Source: Caballeronia sp. dw_276
GTDB lineage: Bacteria > Pseudomonadota > Gammaproteobacteria > Burkholderiales > Burkholderiaceae
Direction: 5' to 3'
Assembly (NCBI RefSeq): GCF_018449635.1
Contig: NZ_JAAVUV010000008.1
Location: forward strand, 270,870-334,869
Length of the DNA stretch: 64,000 nucleotides
Every line of letters starts with the position of its first letter. Within the stretch, counting starts at the first letter, position 1. Made by a program: the position numbers and the translations under genes. Shown here one piece after another: positions 29,068 to 39,088 of this stretch. The notes below the pieces were generated by a model. It saw nothing but the letters and a program-made list of their open reading frames with translations. It did not search any database and was not told the DNA's origin.

Positions 29068-30063
29068 ATGGCCCAATTACCTATCAAACGCTCGATCGAG
29101 CGCGTTCCCGGCGGCATGATGATCGTGCCCTTGCTGATTGGATCGCTCATCGCGACCTTTTTGCCCGGTATGCCGAAGTTCTTCGGCTCCTTCACAAACG
29201 CGCTCTTCACGGGCGCGTTGCCCATTCTTGCCGTGTTCTATGTGTGTATGGGCGCGAGCATCGATGTCAAGGCCACGCCCTATCTCGTCAAGAAAGGCGG
29301 TGCGCTGTTCGCGGCGAAAATTGGTTCCGCGATCCTAGTCGGGATCGTGCTCGGGCACTTTCTGGGTGAGCAGCCGGTGTCATCGGGCATCTTTGCGGGG
29401 ATTTCGACGCTCGCCGTCGTCGCCGCAATGAACGATACCAACGGAGGCCTCTACATGGCGCTGATGGGCCAGTACGGCCGCTCGGAAGACGTGGGCGCGT
29501 ACACGATCATGTCGCTGGAATCGGGTCCTTTCCTGACGATGGTTACGCTCGGCGTGGCGGGGTTGTCGGCATTTCCATGGCCGACGCTGGTGGGAAGTAT
29601 CCTGCCGCTGGCGGTCGGCATGCTGCTGGGTAACCTGGATCGCGAAATGCGCGACTTCCTCGCGCGTGCCGTGCCCGTGATGATCCCGTTTTTCGCTTTG
29701 GCACTGGGCGCGAGCCTCGACTTGCATAAAGTCTGGCAGGCCGGCCTGCTCGGCATCGGCCTTGGATTGGCGGTCGTGATCGTGACGGGCATTCCGCTTT
29801 ATTTCACCGATCGCATGACGGGCGGCACGGGCGTGGCAGGCGTCGCGGCCGCGAACACCGCGGGCAACGCGGCCGCCGTTCCGGCCTTGATCGCGGCGGC
29901 GAATCCGGTCTACAACGAGGCCGCGAAAAGCGCCACACTGCTGGTTGCGGCGTGCGTGGTGGTGACGGCAATCGTGTCGCCGATCCTGACCGCCGCCGTC
30001 GCCAAACGCGTGAGCGCCCGAGCCGAGGAGCGACGCGTCCTGAACAAGGAGGCCACGCGATGA
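29068..30063 (+). CDS. kdgT: 2-keto-3-deoxygluconate permease-type transporter (KdgT family)
   Basis: The 331-residue inner-membrane protein has about ten hydrophobic segments and family motifs such as [13 protein letters not shown] near the N-terminus and [19 protein letters not shown] in the middle. KdgT proteins are proton symporters of 2-keto-3-deoxygluconate. The neighbouring DUF1537 kinase and PdxA2 suggest the substrate here is a four-carbon acid sugar such as D-threonate or D-erythronate. The start at 29068 has GGAG 7 nt upstream; the frame is open further upstream, but that stretch is not transporter-like. It overlaps the kinase start (ATGA). Confidence 0.88.
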   Translation: MAQLPIKRSIERVPGGMMIVPLLIGSLIATFLPGMPKFFGSFTNALFTGALPILAVFYVCMGASIDVKATPYLVKKGGALFAAKIGSAILVGIVLGHFLGEQPVSSGIFAGISTLAVVAAMNDTNGGLYMALMGQYGRSEDVGAYTIMSLESGPFLTMVTLGVAGLSAFPWPTLVGSILPLAVGMLLGNLDREMRDFLARAVPVMIPFFALALGASLDLHKVWQAGLLGIGLGLAVVIVTGIPLYFTDRMTGGTGVAGVAAANTAGNAAAVPALIAAANPVYNEAAKSATLLVAACVVVTAIVSPILTAAVAKRVSARAEERRVLNKEATR

Positions 30064-31340
30064 ACGCAACGAACATTCGCCGCAGCATCCTGATCATCGC
30101 CGACGACCTGTCCGGCGCGGCCGACTGCGCGATCGCGTTCGCCGGCGCGGGGCGGCGCACCATCGTTACGCTGGATGCATCGAGTGCGGTCAAAGCCGGT
30201 TCAGATGCTAATCCGGTCGACGTGATCGCCGCCGATACCGACACCCGCCGCCTCGCGCCGCCAGCCGCCGCGCGCCGGACTGCCGACGCGCTCAATACGC
30301 TCAACGCACCCGGGTGTCGTGTCTACAAGAAGATCGATTCGACCTTGCGTGGCAACTGGGCCGCGGAAGTCGCGGCGCTGCAACCGCGCGCGGGTCTTGC
30401 GATCGTCGCGCCGGCATTTCCCGCGACCGGCCGGACCACGCACGGCGCGCGCGTACTCGTGCATGGCGAGCCGCTCGAAAGCACCGATACCTGGAAGCTC
30501 GAGAACGCCGACCGGCCGGCGAACGTGCAGACCATGCTGGAAGACGCGGGTCTGCGCTGCGATTCAATCGATGTGGAAACCCTCCGAGGAGACGCCGAGA
30601 TCCTGCGCCAACGCATCCGTGCGACGACGAAGGAACGGATCGAGGCGCTGATCATCGATGCTCACACCGGCGACGATCTCTATCGCCTCGCCGAGATCAC
30701 CTCGCAACTCGACCACGATCTGTTCTGGGTCGGATCGGGCGGACTTGCGCGCGAACTGGCGGCGCTTCCCGATCTCTTCAGCAGCCCGCCGGGCGAAGCG
30801 CCCGTTCATGAGAAACAGGATGGCGCAATCCTCGTGCTGGTCGGCAGTTTGTCGGCCGTCTCGGAGCGTCAGTGTGCGATGCTGCGCGAGCGCGCGGGCA
30901 TCGCCGAAATGATCGTGCCGCCGGCCGTGCTACGCGCCGGAGATACGCATGCCGACTGGCGCGAATGGCAATCGAAGATCGGCGATTTTCTCGTGAAGCG
31001 CATCGATTTGCTGGTTCGCATCGGTCGCGACGATGCCTTCGATCCCGCCGAAGGCGCGCATTTATCTAATGCGTTGGCCGCGTTGGTCGCGCCGCATTTC
31101 GGGCACGTGGGCGGCCTGATCGCGACCGGCGGCGAAACCGCCCGCGCGATGCTGAGCGCAGCGGGCATCGGCAGCCTCGACCTGCTGGCCGAAGTCGAAG
31201 CCGGCGTGGCGGTGGCGCGCCCTTCGGCGCCGCTGGCGTCGCGGCCGGCCATCGTCACCAAGGCCGGCGCGTTCGGCAGCGAGCACGCGCTGTTCGGCGC
31301 GTGGGAACACCTGCAGCGGCTGCCACTGAATACGCATTGA
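30060..31340 (+). CDS. dtnK: four-carbon acid sugar kinase (DUF1537 / DtnK-OtnK family)
   Basis: The 426-residue protein has the N-terminal DUF1537 sugar-binding domain ([20 protein letters not shown], then [10 protein letters not shown] at about 95) and the C-terminal nucleotide-binding domain ([15 protein letters not shown] and [13 protein letters not shown]). These kinases phosphorylate D-threonate, D-erythronate or related acids at O4 with ATP. With PdxA2 the product is oxidised and decarboxylated to dihydroxyacetone phosphate. The start overlaps the permease stop (ATGA), and pdxA2 follows after 55 bp. Which C4 acid is used cannot be read from the sequence. Confidence 0.88.
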   Translation: MNATNIRRSILIIADDLSGAADCAIAFAGAGRRTIVTLDASSAVKAGSDANPVDVIAADTDTRRLAPPAAARRTADALNTLNAPGCRVYKKIDSTLRGNWAAEVAALQPRAGLAIVAPAFPATGRTTHGARVLVHGEPLESTDTWKLENADRPANVQTMLEDAGLRCDSIDVETLRGDAEILRQRIRATTKERIEALIIDAHTGDDLYRLAEITSQLDHDLFWVGSGGLARELAALPDLFSSPPGEAPVHEKQDGAILVLVGSLSAVSERQCAMLRERAGIAEMIVPPAVLRAGDTHADWREWQSKIGDFLVKRIDLLVRIGRDDAFDPAEGAHLSNALAALVAPHFGHVGGLIATGGETARAMLSAAGIGSLDLLAEVEAGVAVARPSAPLASRPAIVTKAGAFGSEHALFGAWEHLQRLPLNTH

Positions 31341-31395
31341 ATCCGGCGCGCGACTTCAACGAAGCGCCCCACATACACGGAGCAACACCCAGATC

Positions 31396-32397
31396 ATGAG
31401 CAACTATCTTCCCGTAATCGGCATCACGATGGGCGATGCAACCGGCGTCGGTCCCGAGATCGTCGTCAAGAGCCTGACGCACAAAATGGTCTACGAGCAA
31501 TGCCGCCCGCTCGTGATCGGCGATGCGCGCCGGCTCGAACAAGCCAACAAGATTGTCAACGGCACCGCGAAAATCCGCCGCATCAAGGACGCGACCGAGG
31601 CTGCGTACGAGCCGGGCACGATCGACTGTATCGACCTGGACCTGATCCCCGACGACCTGCCCTTCGGCAAGCTGTCACCAATCGCGGGCGACGCCGCGTA
31701 CCAGTACATCGCGCGTGCGGTCGAGCTGGCGGAATCGAAGCAGATCGACGCCATCTGCACCGCGCCGCTCAACAAGGAAGCGCTGCACGCGGGCGGCCAC
31801 AAGTATCCCGGCCACACCGAAATGCTCGCGCATCTGACGGGCGTGAAAGAAGTATCGATGATGCTGGTCGCGCCGCAATTGCGCGTGATTCACGTGACCA
31901 CGCATATCGGCATCATCGATGCGATCAAGAAGATCGAACCCGGTCTCGTGCAGCGCACGATCGAGCGCGGCAACGCGACGCTCATCAAGGCGGGGATCGC
32001 AAAGCCGCGTATTGGCGTATGCGGCATCAATCCGCATGCCGGTGAAAACGGCCTGTTTGGTTATGGCGAGGAAGAGGAAAAGATCATCCCGGCGGTGAAG
32101 GTGTTGCAGGAACAGGGACTGGACGTCACGGGCCCGCTTCCCGCCGATACCCTCTTTTTCCGCGCCGGCCGTGGCGACTTCGATCTCGTGGTCGCGATGT
32201 ATCACGATCAGGGACATGGACCGGTGAAGGTGCTGGGTCTCGAAGCCGGCGTGAACGTCACGGTCGGGCTGGAAGTAATCCGGACGTCGGTGGATCACGG
32301 CACGGCATTCGATATCGCAGGCCAGGGTATCGCCGATGAACGCAGCCTCCTCGAAGCCTTGCGTCAAGGCGCGGAGCTCGCCACGCGCCGCGGCTGA
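31396..32397 (+). CDS. pdxA2: 4-phospho-D-threonate/4-phospho-D-erythronate dehydrogenase (PdxA2)
   Basis: The 333-residue protein belongs to the PdxA family, with GITMGDATGVGPEI at the N-terminus and metal/substrate-binding histidines in GGHKYPGHTEML, VTTHIG and MYHDQGHGP. Housekeeping PdxA acts in vitamin B6 synthesis; PdxA2 paralogues beside DUF1537 kinases oxidise and decarboxylate the 4-phosphorylated acid to DHAP and CO2. The context with the kinase, permease and DeoR regulator supports the catabolic role. Confidence 0.9.
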   Translation: MSNYLPVIGITMGDATGVGPEIVVKSLTHKMVYEQCRPLVIGDARRLEQANKIVNGTAKIRRIKDATEAAYEPGTIDCIDLDLIPDDLPFGKLSPIAGDAAYQYIARAVELAESKQIDAICTAPLNKEALHAGGHKYPGHTEMLAHLTGVKEVSMMLVAPQLRVIHVTTHIGIIDAIKKIEPGLVQRTIERGNATLIKAGIAKPRIGVCGINPHAGENGLFGYGEEEEKIIPAVKVLQEQGLDVTGPLPADTLFFRAGRGDFDLVVAMYHDQGHGPVKVLGLEAGVNVTVGLEVIRTSVDHGTAFDIAGQGIADERSLLEALRQGAELATRRG

Positions 32398-32451
32398 TGA
32401 GGCCGGGTCGTGTAACATCGGCGGCCTTGTTCCCTGCATGAGCCCCTCACG

Positions 32452-33225
32452 ATGAAAGCCGCCGACCGTCACCGCGCCATCCTCGATCTCGTCCTCACGC
32501 GCGACGCCAACGTCGAGCAATTGAGCGAAGCGCTGGGGGTATCGGAGGCGACGGTGCGGCGCGATCTGACCATGCTCGCGAAGGAGCGGCGCCTCGTGCG
32601 CACTTACGGCGGCGCGACAGCGCTGGTCGGCTCGCACGAGCCGGAGGCGTCGCTGGAAGAACGCAAGTCGGCGCAGCGCGAGCAGAAGGAAGCGATCGCG
32701 CAAGCAGCGGCGTTGCATGTCCGGGACGGCGACACCGTTCTACTCGATGGCGGCACGACATGCGCGGCGCTCGCACGGCAGTTGAGCGCGCATCACGATT
32801 TGCACGTGGTCTCGAACAACCTGCTCGCCGTGATGACGCTGGCGAATGCCCCGGGCGTAAGGATCACGCTGATTGGCGGAGACTTGCGGGCATCGAGCAT
32901 GAGTACGCTCGGGCCGCTTGCTGAACTCGTGCTGAGCCGCTTGAGCGTGGACGTGGCGTTTCTCGGCGCCGATGGCGTGGCGGCGGATTTTGGGCTGTGC
33001 GAGGCGACGGCCGAGCAGGCTTATCTGAAGGATTGCATCATCCGCCGCGCGGCAAAAGTCATCGTTCTCGCCGATGCCGACAAGCTCGGGCGCGCCAGGC
33101 AGCAGCACTGGACGCCGCTTGAGCGGGACTGGACCTTGATCACTACGGATCTGGCCGGGGCGGACAGGCTTGCGCCGTTCAAAGCGTTGAAAGGGGTTGC
33201 GGTTCAGGTGGTGACGATGTCGTGA
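32452..33225 (+). CDS. DeoR-family transcriptional regulator
   Basis: The 257-residue protein has an N-terminal DeoR winged HTH (ANVEQLSEALGVSEATVRRD) and the C-terminal DeoRC sugar-phosphate sensor domain (VLLDGGTTCAALARQL). It lies 54 bp after pdxA2 in the same direction and is probably the operon repressor, relieved by a phosphorylated intermediate. The inverted repeats upstream of the permease gene are candidate binding sites. No terminator is obvious behind it. Confidence 0.88.
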   Translation: MKAADRHRAILDLVLTRDANVEQLSEALGVSEATVRRDLTMLAKERRLVRTYGGATALVGSHEPEASLEERKSAQREQKEAIAQAAALHVRDGDTVLLDGGTTCAALARQLSAHHDLHVVSNNLLAVMTLANAPGVRITLIGGDLRASSMSTLGPLAELVLSRLSVDVAFLGADGVAADFGLCEATAEQAYLKDCIIRRAAKVIVLADADKLGRARQQHWTPLERDWTLITTDLAGADRLAPFKALKGVAVQVVTMS

Positions 33226-33321
33226 TCGTCCTCAGACGCGCTAGCCTACGGGATTGTCCAACGCGTCCAAGATTACCGAATATCCTTTACAAAGCGCGCC
33301 ACATCCTGATTGAGGTCGTCT

Positions 33322-33708
33322 CTAATTTGCCTGCATCACGCATACGTCACGGTAAGCCACACTTATTTTAGCCGGCGACATGTGGCGTAAAACACTGTCG
33401 GAGTAGACGGTATGTATGAGCATCGACAGCGCGCGCAGTTCATTGCCTGAAACCAGTGTGATCGCCTGTTCTTGCAACTGTTTTTCTGGCGTCCCTGCTT
33501 CGCGTTGCATTGCAGTCAACGCGGCGACTTTCCCCAAGGTGGCACACCTGTCCACTCGCGCCGCGCCAACAAGAGCGTATGAGTGGACCGGCGTAACAAG
33601 CGCAAGGGCGAACAGGAGAACGTGCCTTATATTTGACCTTGGCGATAACATTACACGATCCAGCAGGATTCCCACAATCGCGCCCCGTGGAAAAGAGCGC
33701 GACTTCAT
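33322..33708 (-). CDS. small exported hypothetical protein at the end of the type VI cluster
   Basis: I do not recognise this protein (128 residues from the ATG at 33708, or 109 from 33651). The start at 33708 overlaps the TssM-like stop as ATGA, which supports it. The later ATG gives a cleaner signal peptide (MLSPRSNIRHVLLFALALV, then PVHSYA). The mature part has two cysteines, in VDRCATLG and DVCVMQAN near the C-terminus, possibly a disulfide. It is translationally coupled to the T6SS-associated operon, so a periplasmic role there, possibly immunity, is plausible but unproven. Confidence 0.6.
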   Translation of the reverse strand: MKSRSFPRGAIVGILLDRVMLSPRSNIRHVLLFALALVTPVHSYALVGAARVDRCATLGKVAALTAMQREAGTPEKQLQEQAITLVSGNELRALSMLIHTVYSDSVLRHMSPAKISVAYRDVCVMQAN

Positions 33709-36700
33709 GGCTGATGCCCAATGTCGCCACTTGGTAGCGGCGTGACGGCCTGTTTTGCGGCTTCGCGCGCGGCTTTCGGCAAGGGCGGCGGGCTTGCGCC
33801 GCTGCTCTGCGGTATCACGCGCTGTTTATCGATGAACATGCGGTTTGGCAACGTAAATCCTTTCAGAGCGAGCAGTTCCAGCGGTCCTTTGCCTACGTCA
33901 GTGCGCATAAAATAACTTAGCGGATACGTCAGGCTCGCAGGCGCAGCGGTGAGCGGCGGTTGCATGACACGGCCGTCGAGTGACCCATGTCCGCGTGATG
34001 CATCCTGTTCCGCACCGCTCCAATCGTCTGCCGCTGGATGAGAAATTTTGCGCGAAGTAGCGTCGATAGCCGTGGCGGCAGCTGACACCATCCTCGTATC
34101 CGGCGCGGCTTGCCATGTCAGTTGAAACGTCGCGCCATCGATGGGCTCGACGTTCGCGCGCTCCAGCATCCGCACGAACGCCCAACGCCCGCCAAACTCG
34201 AAATTCTTGCTCGTGCCCGCCGTTTCGGTTTGCCATTGCAAGCGCGTACCCGCGACCTGCGGATCGTTCGATGGCCACTGCAACCCTTGCCATCGTTCCC
34301 GCTGGTTGTAGTAATGCAGCTTCTGCGCGTCGAGCGTCAGTACGGTATCCGTTATGCCCGGTGTCGGAATCGGCTTCAAGTCAAATCGATATTGCGGCTC
34401 GCCCTGCGGCATCAAATGCCCCGCGACGCGTTGCAATATATTCACTGCTTTCAGAAACGCCGGATCGAATTGCAATGCGCCGCCCGTGTTGACTTCCACC
34501 CATTGATCGCCTTGCAATTCCAGCACGCCTGCAAGTTGCGAACTGAGAAACGACGCGATTAACCCACCTTGCGGTCTGATGAATCGGGTCAGCTCGGGGA
34601 TCGATGCGTCGTTGTTGGTGTTGTCGAACGGATAGCGTCCCGCGAACGACTTATTCCAGTTGACCACGATGGACTGATGCCAGGTATCGTTAAGGCTCGC
34701 CTGTGCCGGTTGCAAAACGATCTGTGTAGCTTGCGCGACAGGCCGTACGAACAGTGCATCGCCCATTCCAGACCATTGCGCGCCAAGGCTCGCTGCGATC
34801 AGTTGTGCGTAGGCCTGGGTGTCGGCGAGTTCGGACGCTTTGCCTTGAAACAACGCTTGCGCGAGCTGGCGGGCTTGCACGTCGGCATCCGTGCCGTTGC
34901 TGATCTGCTGAAGCTTTAAACGCAGCGCTGTCAGGCGTTCTAAGTAGCGTTGCATGCTGACGTCGCCGGCCACCGTTGTTTTTGCAGTTGCCGATTCGCC
35001 GACCTGTCCTATAAGCCTAAGCACCGGACCGAACGATGCTGCCAGCGGCCCGACAGCGCTCGCATTCGCAATCGCCGTCATGTCCTCTTTCTTGCCAAAC
35101 ATGTTCTGCGCTTTCGCGACCAACGTATCGGATAGCAACGCCCGACGCAAACCCGCATTCCCTTGATAATCGAGAGATTTCATCAAAGCGATCACCGGCG
35201 ACTGACGCGCGTCGGCAAGCAGTTTCATTTGCTCAATGGCGGCGGGAATGTTGGGGGCATTCTGCCATTCCAGCGCATTCATGAAACCCTGCCAATGCTC
35301 GGCGTAGTCGTTGAAGTATTGCGTCGTCAGGGCTAGTTCAAGCGCATCAGTGGATGATTCAGGTAATGCTTGTTCGGCGGTATTGGAAAGAACCCAATCC
35401 CGCGTCACATCCCGGCTCTTCGCGGCCTCGGTAATCGCCGCTGCGACGTAACCTTCATAAGCTTGGCGCGTGTAGACGCCAGGCACTGTCGCGCTGGTGC
35501 GAATCAACCCGCGCGTGTCGGTGCCTGCTGTGAGTGTTGCAAGTGTCTGATCCGGGTACCTGTTGCCGACGCCGGCGAGCACGTTTTGATAAACCGTGTC
35601 CTCCGAATTGCGCACACCGATCACTGAGAGCAATGTTTGACGCGATGCATTCACAAGTTCGGCGTGCGGCTGGATGCGCCAGGCGTCGTGCGTTTTGAGA
35701 TGTTGCGCATAAAACTCAAGGAGGCGTCCGGAGATATCCAGCTTCGCGCCCAGGGAAATATTCGCGCCCGTGGACCAGTAATGCATCAGTTGCGGCGTGA
35801 TGAAACCAACATCGATCCGGTTCGGCTCTGCCAGCATGAGGTAGGTTTTAAGCGCTTTGTGGCCGTCCTGAGCAGCCGCGTTCGCGTGGTCATCGAGGGC
35901 ATCAGTTGGCATCTGGCTTAGCTCCAAAAGTGAGGCTTCAAGGTTTTGCTGAATGGGCGCCACCAGCAAAGATCGACTGGCCTCCGTGTAGTGCGGCCAC
36001 AGCGCGGCGAGAATCGCGGCGTCCTGATTCAGTCCGAAGCGCGACCATAATGGCGGCTGATGCGCGACGCGCTCTTCATAGGTGCCAAGTTTCTGTTGCA
36101 ACGTAAGCAACGCTTGCAGTCGGGCGGCGGGATCGGTTGCTGTCTCGAGTTTCTGGATCGTCTGCCGTGCTTCTACAACGTCGCGCCCGTTTGTCATCCC
36201 CGACACAAGCATGCCGGCGATCCATACGCAAGTGACGGCAAGGGCAACGACCGAAAACACCGTCAGGGGATGCCCGTTCATGCGCTTGCCGCGCGGCTTG
36301 CGCGAGATCTCGGCTAGGTGCTTCCAAAGCGGTAGATCGGCGGCTGTCAGTGCCTCGTGGTCGGTCTCTTCAATATCGATCGTCACGGGGTACGGTGCAA
36401 AAAAAGCGCTGATTACCGGTTGATGCCGGGCGTTGCGGTCTGCCAATGACGCAATCAGTGCTGCCAGCGACGCGCTGCGCTTTTCGAGCCGCTGAGACAG
36501 AACCGCCCCATACGTGTCCTTGGTATTTCGAATCAGTTGCGCAATGCTTTTATGGCTGATCCGGCTACGCAGTGCGAGCAGCGCCGATTCAATCGAACGC
36601 TCATTGGCGTCAGCAGGAAACTCACAGCCGATGAGCGCGGTGCGTCCATCGTTGAATTCGTCAGTCTGCGCCACGTCGAGCGCATACACCGGCGCGGACC

Positions 36701-37349
36701 AATGCAGGATGTCGGCAATGTGCGTGAGGGTCACGCTGTTGGTATTGGTGCCACGACGCGGCAACGTGGTGTCGGCGTTGCCGTCGAGCGTCAGGATCAC
36801 GGCATCGACCGGGCGGCGTCGGCGCAGCGTGTAAATCTGCGTGAGCCATGTGGTATCGGGACGGCCATCAGTATCGGGCGCGCTCCAGAGCAATAACGCG
36901 TCGCCCGTGCTTAACCAGCCTTGTGACGTTAGCTCAGGCATCAATCGACGGACTACGGCGTTATCGCCCGTTATGAGCAGTCTGGGTTGGCGACGTAACG
37001 TTCGTTCACGCAAAGCAAACTTGAGGCTGTCGAATTGGGATGCCTTCCGATTCTCCGCTAAATCCGCGTCTTCCTGATCGAATTGATCGGGCGCGGCGTC
37101 GGTATTCATCGCTTCGCGAGGCACTGTGTTATCGAGCGCAGCGTCGCGTGTCAGCGCACTCCACGCGCTCGCAACGGGACCGCGAAACCCGATTAGCAGT
37201 GCACATACAGTGCCGATCAGCACGAAAAGTGCGCTACGTTCGGAGATCAGCGATGCACCCGGTGTGCTGCTGAAATACACAGCCGATGCCGCAAGCGCGC
37301 CAACGACCACAATGATCGCGGCGTATTTCACGCTGAAACGGGTAGTCAT
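33705..37349 (-). CDS. IcmF/TssM-like type VI secretion protein lacking a P-loop
   Basis: The 1214-residue protein has the IcmF/TssM layout. Two N-terminal membrane segments (about 9-26 and 39-55) precede a cytoplasmic domain, a third TM (361-383) follows, and then a large periplasmic part with the C-terminal IcmF region (LTYPLSYFMRTDVGKGPLEL). The cytoplasmic domain, normally a GTPase-like P-loop, reads ITGDNAVVRR (126-135) where GxxGxGKT is expected, and LLLWSAPDTDGR where Walker B DTAGR is expected, so nucleotide binding is doubtful. Core TssM anchors the T6SS membrane complex; no other core tss gene is in the window. It overlaps the next small gene by 4 bp and follows the four-TM protein. 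Confidence 0.8.
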   Translation of the reverse strand: MTTRFSVKYAAIIVVVGALAASAVYFSSTPGASLISERSALFVLIGTVCALLIGFRGPVASAWSALTRDAALDNTVPREAMNTDAAPDQFDQEDADLAENRKASQFDSLKFALRERTLRRQPRLLITGDNAVVRRLMPELTSQGWLSTGDALLLWSAPDTDGRPDTTWLTQIYTLRRRRPVDAVILTLDGNADTTLPRRGTNTNSVTLTHIADILHWSAPVYALDVAQTDEFNDGRTALIGCEFPADANERSIESALLALRSRISHKSIAQLIRNTKDTYGAVLSQRLEKRSASLAALIASLADRNARHQPVISAFFAPYPVTIDIEETDHEALTAADLPLWKHLAEISRKPRGKRMNGHPLTVFSVVALAVTCVWIAGMLVSGMTNGRDVVEARQTIQKLETATDPAARLQALLTLQQKLGTYEERVAHQPPLWSRFGLNQDAAILAALWPHYTEASRSLLVAPIQQNLEASLLELSQMPTDALDDHANAAAQDGHKALKTYLMLAEPNRIDVGFITPQLMHYWSTGANISLGAKLDISGRLLEFYAQHLKTHDAWRIQPHAELVNASRQTLLSVIGVRNSEDTVYQNVLAGVGNRYPDQTLATLTAGTDTRGLIRTSATVPGVYTRQAYEGYVAAAITEAAKSRDVTRDWVLSNTAEQALPESSTDALELALTTQYFNDYAEHWQGFMNALEWQNAPNIPAAIEQMKLLADARQSPVIALMKSLDYQGNAGLRRALLSDTLVAKAQNMFGKKEDMTAIANASAVGPLAASFGPVLRLIGQVGESATAKTTVAGDVSMQRYLERLTALRLKLQQISNGTDADVQARQLAQALFQGKASELADTQAYAQLIAASLGAQWSGMGDALFVRPVAQATQIVLQPAQASLNDTWHQSIVVNWNKSFAGRYPFDNTNNDASIPELTRFIRPQGGLIASFLSSQLAGVLELQGDQWVEVNTGGALQFDPAFLKAVNILQRVAGHLMPQGEPQYRFDLKPIPTPGITDTVLTLDAQKLHYYNQRERWQGLQWPSNDPQVAGTRLQWQTETAGTSKNFEFGGRWAFVRMLERANVEPIDGATFQLTWQAAPDTRMVSAAATAIDATSRKISHPAADDWSGAEQDASRGHGSLDGRVMQPPLTAAPASLTYPLSYFMRTDVGKGPLELLALKGFTLPNRMFIDKQRVIPQSSGASPPPLPKAAREAAKQAVTPLPSGDIGHQP

Positions 37350-37414
37350 TTAATGATTCACTTTGTACTGTGAGGTCCAACGCGCGGCGCGAGGAACGCC
37401 ATGCACCGGATATA

Positions 37415-38797
37415 TCAACGCGCTTCGTAGGCGAAGGCACGCGAGGTTCGTTTGAGGGTCCATATTTCAGCGCCGACCTGAATCGCGACCAGGACGGGAA
37501 TCGCGGCAAGCATCGCGATCTTCAGCGTGTCGCTCAGGCCATCGGGCAACAGAATCAAAAACAGGCACGCGACGAATGCAACAACCATCGCCAGAAACGG
37601 CCATGAGAAATAGTGAATTGGCGGATGCGCGGGGCGTAATACCGGTGTCGGATTAGATGCCAACAAATTCCATGCAACACCGCTCGTATGCGGGACCGCG
37701 ATAAGTTGCGCGCCTTGTCCGTGTTGAACCATTTCGGAGGCTAACGCCTGAGCAAGCCAGCGGTTCGCCGGGCCGCCTTTGCCAATTGCCTTGTCAATGT
37801 TGTGATGCTCGATCTTCAACCCTGAGTCGTTCAGGGCGGCAGCGACCGCGTGTGCGGTGATCTTGTTCAGATGGCTCGACCAGAAATGGCGAAGTTTGCC
37901 GACCGGCGTCTGCTCGGCGCTTAAAAGCGTTGTTAATGCCTGCTCCGCGGTGCTGAAATCGGCGGTGATCGGCCTGAAGATCAAGGCTTGCGGCCTGATC
38001 TTCGTTTGCGCGGCAAATTTCGTCGAGGTCAACAGCAAGGCGACCGCCACTTCGGAAAACTTGGGGGCGACGTCAGGTGCATGCAACTGGCATGCAAGGA
38101 CGATGCGGCACTCGGGCGGGCGCACGGCGAACCATGGGCCCGTTAATGGCGATATTGCGTCGGGTGCAAGCCACTGGAACGTGGGCGTGTGCGACAAGCC
38201 GAGACGGCCCCAAGCCGCACGCAGATGAACGATGTCATTCTCGCGCTCGGTTTGGTAGACGATTTCCATTTGCTCCGCGCGTTTCATGCGGTTCAATGCG
38301 GGAACAAGCGGGGTGAGGAGTTGATCGAAAACCGATTGAAGTCGTGAGCCGCCTTGGCGCACCTCCAGTTCTGATAACAACAGTGCTTTTCCCGGATTGT
38401 CCGGAAGCGTTCCCTCAAGTTTCAGCATGCGCTCGGCGAGCTCAGGTTCAGGCGACAGCACGACGCTATCGACCACAACGATCCGCGTCTGCGTCCACCG
38501 CCGCCAGCCTGTTTTGTGCTCTTCAGAAAGGTAGTTCCACCAAATGGCGCGGTTCTGGTCCTGCAGATACGCGAAAAACAATGCGCCGCACACGCCGAAC
38601 CAGAAGAGCCAAGGAATGACAATGAGGCCGATCAAAAAATCCGGCACTAACGCGGGCTGTCCCTTGGGCCAGGTATAGATGCGCATCGCAGCGCCGATTG
38701 CCTGGATAAGAACAAACAGCGCCGCCAGCAACCACACTGGGGGCGGTAGCGCATCCGCTTGACGCGGCACGCTGGATAAATACCAACGACGGTTCAT
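37415..38797 (-). CDS. hypothetical four-TM protein of the orphan T6SS cluster
   Basis: I know no named function for this 460-residue protein. Two hydrophobic segments lie at about 22-39 and 50-77 and two near the C-terminus (about 395-412 and 420-438), enclosing roughly 310 soluble residues. The start overlaps the PAAR stop as ATGA, and the gap to the TssM-like gene is 65 bp. Its place between the PAAR and TssM-like genes suggests a membrane factor for loading or for the membrane complex, but this is inference only. Because both end pairs of TMs have the same count, the soluble middle part is likely on one side, probably the cytoplasm. Confidence 0.65.
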   Translation of the reverse strand: MNRRWYLSSVPRQADALPPPVWLLAALFVLIQAIGAAMRIYTWPKGQPALVPDFLIGLIVIPWLFWFGVCGALFFAYLQDQNRAIWWNYLSEEHKTGWRRWTQTRIVVVDSVVLSPEPELAERMLKLEGTLPDNPGKALLLSELEVRQGGSRLQSVFDQLLTPLVPALNRMKRAEQMEIVYQTERENDIVHLRAAWGRLGLSHTPTFQWLAPDAISPLTGPWFAVRPPECRIVLACQLHAPDVAPKFSEVAVALLLTSTKFAAQTKIRPQALIFRPITADFSTAEQALTTLLSAEQTPVGKLRHFWSSHLNKITAHAVAAALNDSGLKIEHHNIDKAIGKGGPANRWLAQALASEMVQHGQGAQLIAVPHTSGVAWNLLASNPTPVLRPAHPPIHYFSWPFLAMVVAFVACLFLILLPDGLSDTLKIAMLAAIPVLVAIQVGAEIWTLKRTSRAFAYEAR

Positions 38798-39051
38798 GCG
38801 ATCGTCACGCCCGGATTACGTGCAATGACCACACTGCCGCATTGCGTGCGACAGCCATCAACCACGAGGTTTTGACCATGAAAGCTAAAACCCGGTCCAT
38901 CTTCGACGATCGGATTGTCGCCGTGCTCGGGGCACGACACAATATCGCCTTTGACCGCGGCCTTGCGTCCGTTCAGATTGAACGCTGAAGAAGCGGATTT
39001 GACTTTGCCGCCGTGACTTGTGTCGTCGCCTTCGCAGACTGGTTTTTTCAT
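38794..39051 (-). CDS. PAAR-domain spike-tip protein
   Basis: The 85-residue protein is a minimal PAAR domain (GDDTSHGGKVKSAS, about 8-21, then a second PAAR-like repeat DIVSCPEHG and NLVVDGCRTQCGS). PAAR proteins cap the VgrG spike, binding a metal through Cys/His residues, and can carry effectors; here there is no effector extension. It is encoded between the immunity lipoproteins and the four-TM protein, whose start it overlaps. Confidence 0.9.
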   Translation of the reverse strand: MKKPVCEGDDTSHGGKVKSASSAFNLNGRKAAVKGDIVSCPEHGDNPIVEDGPGFSFHGQNLVVDGCRTQCGSVVIARNPGVTIA

Positions 39052-39088
39052 GGATTCTCGCAGTCGATTTGGTTACGCTTAATTTGTT

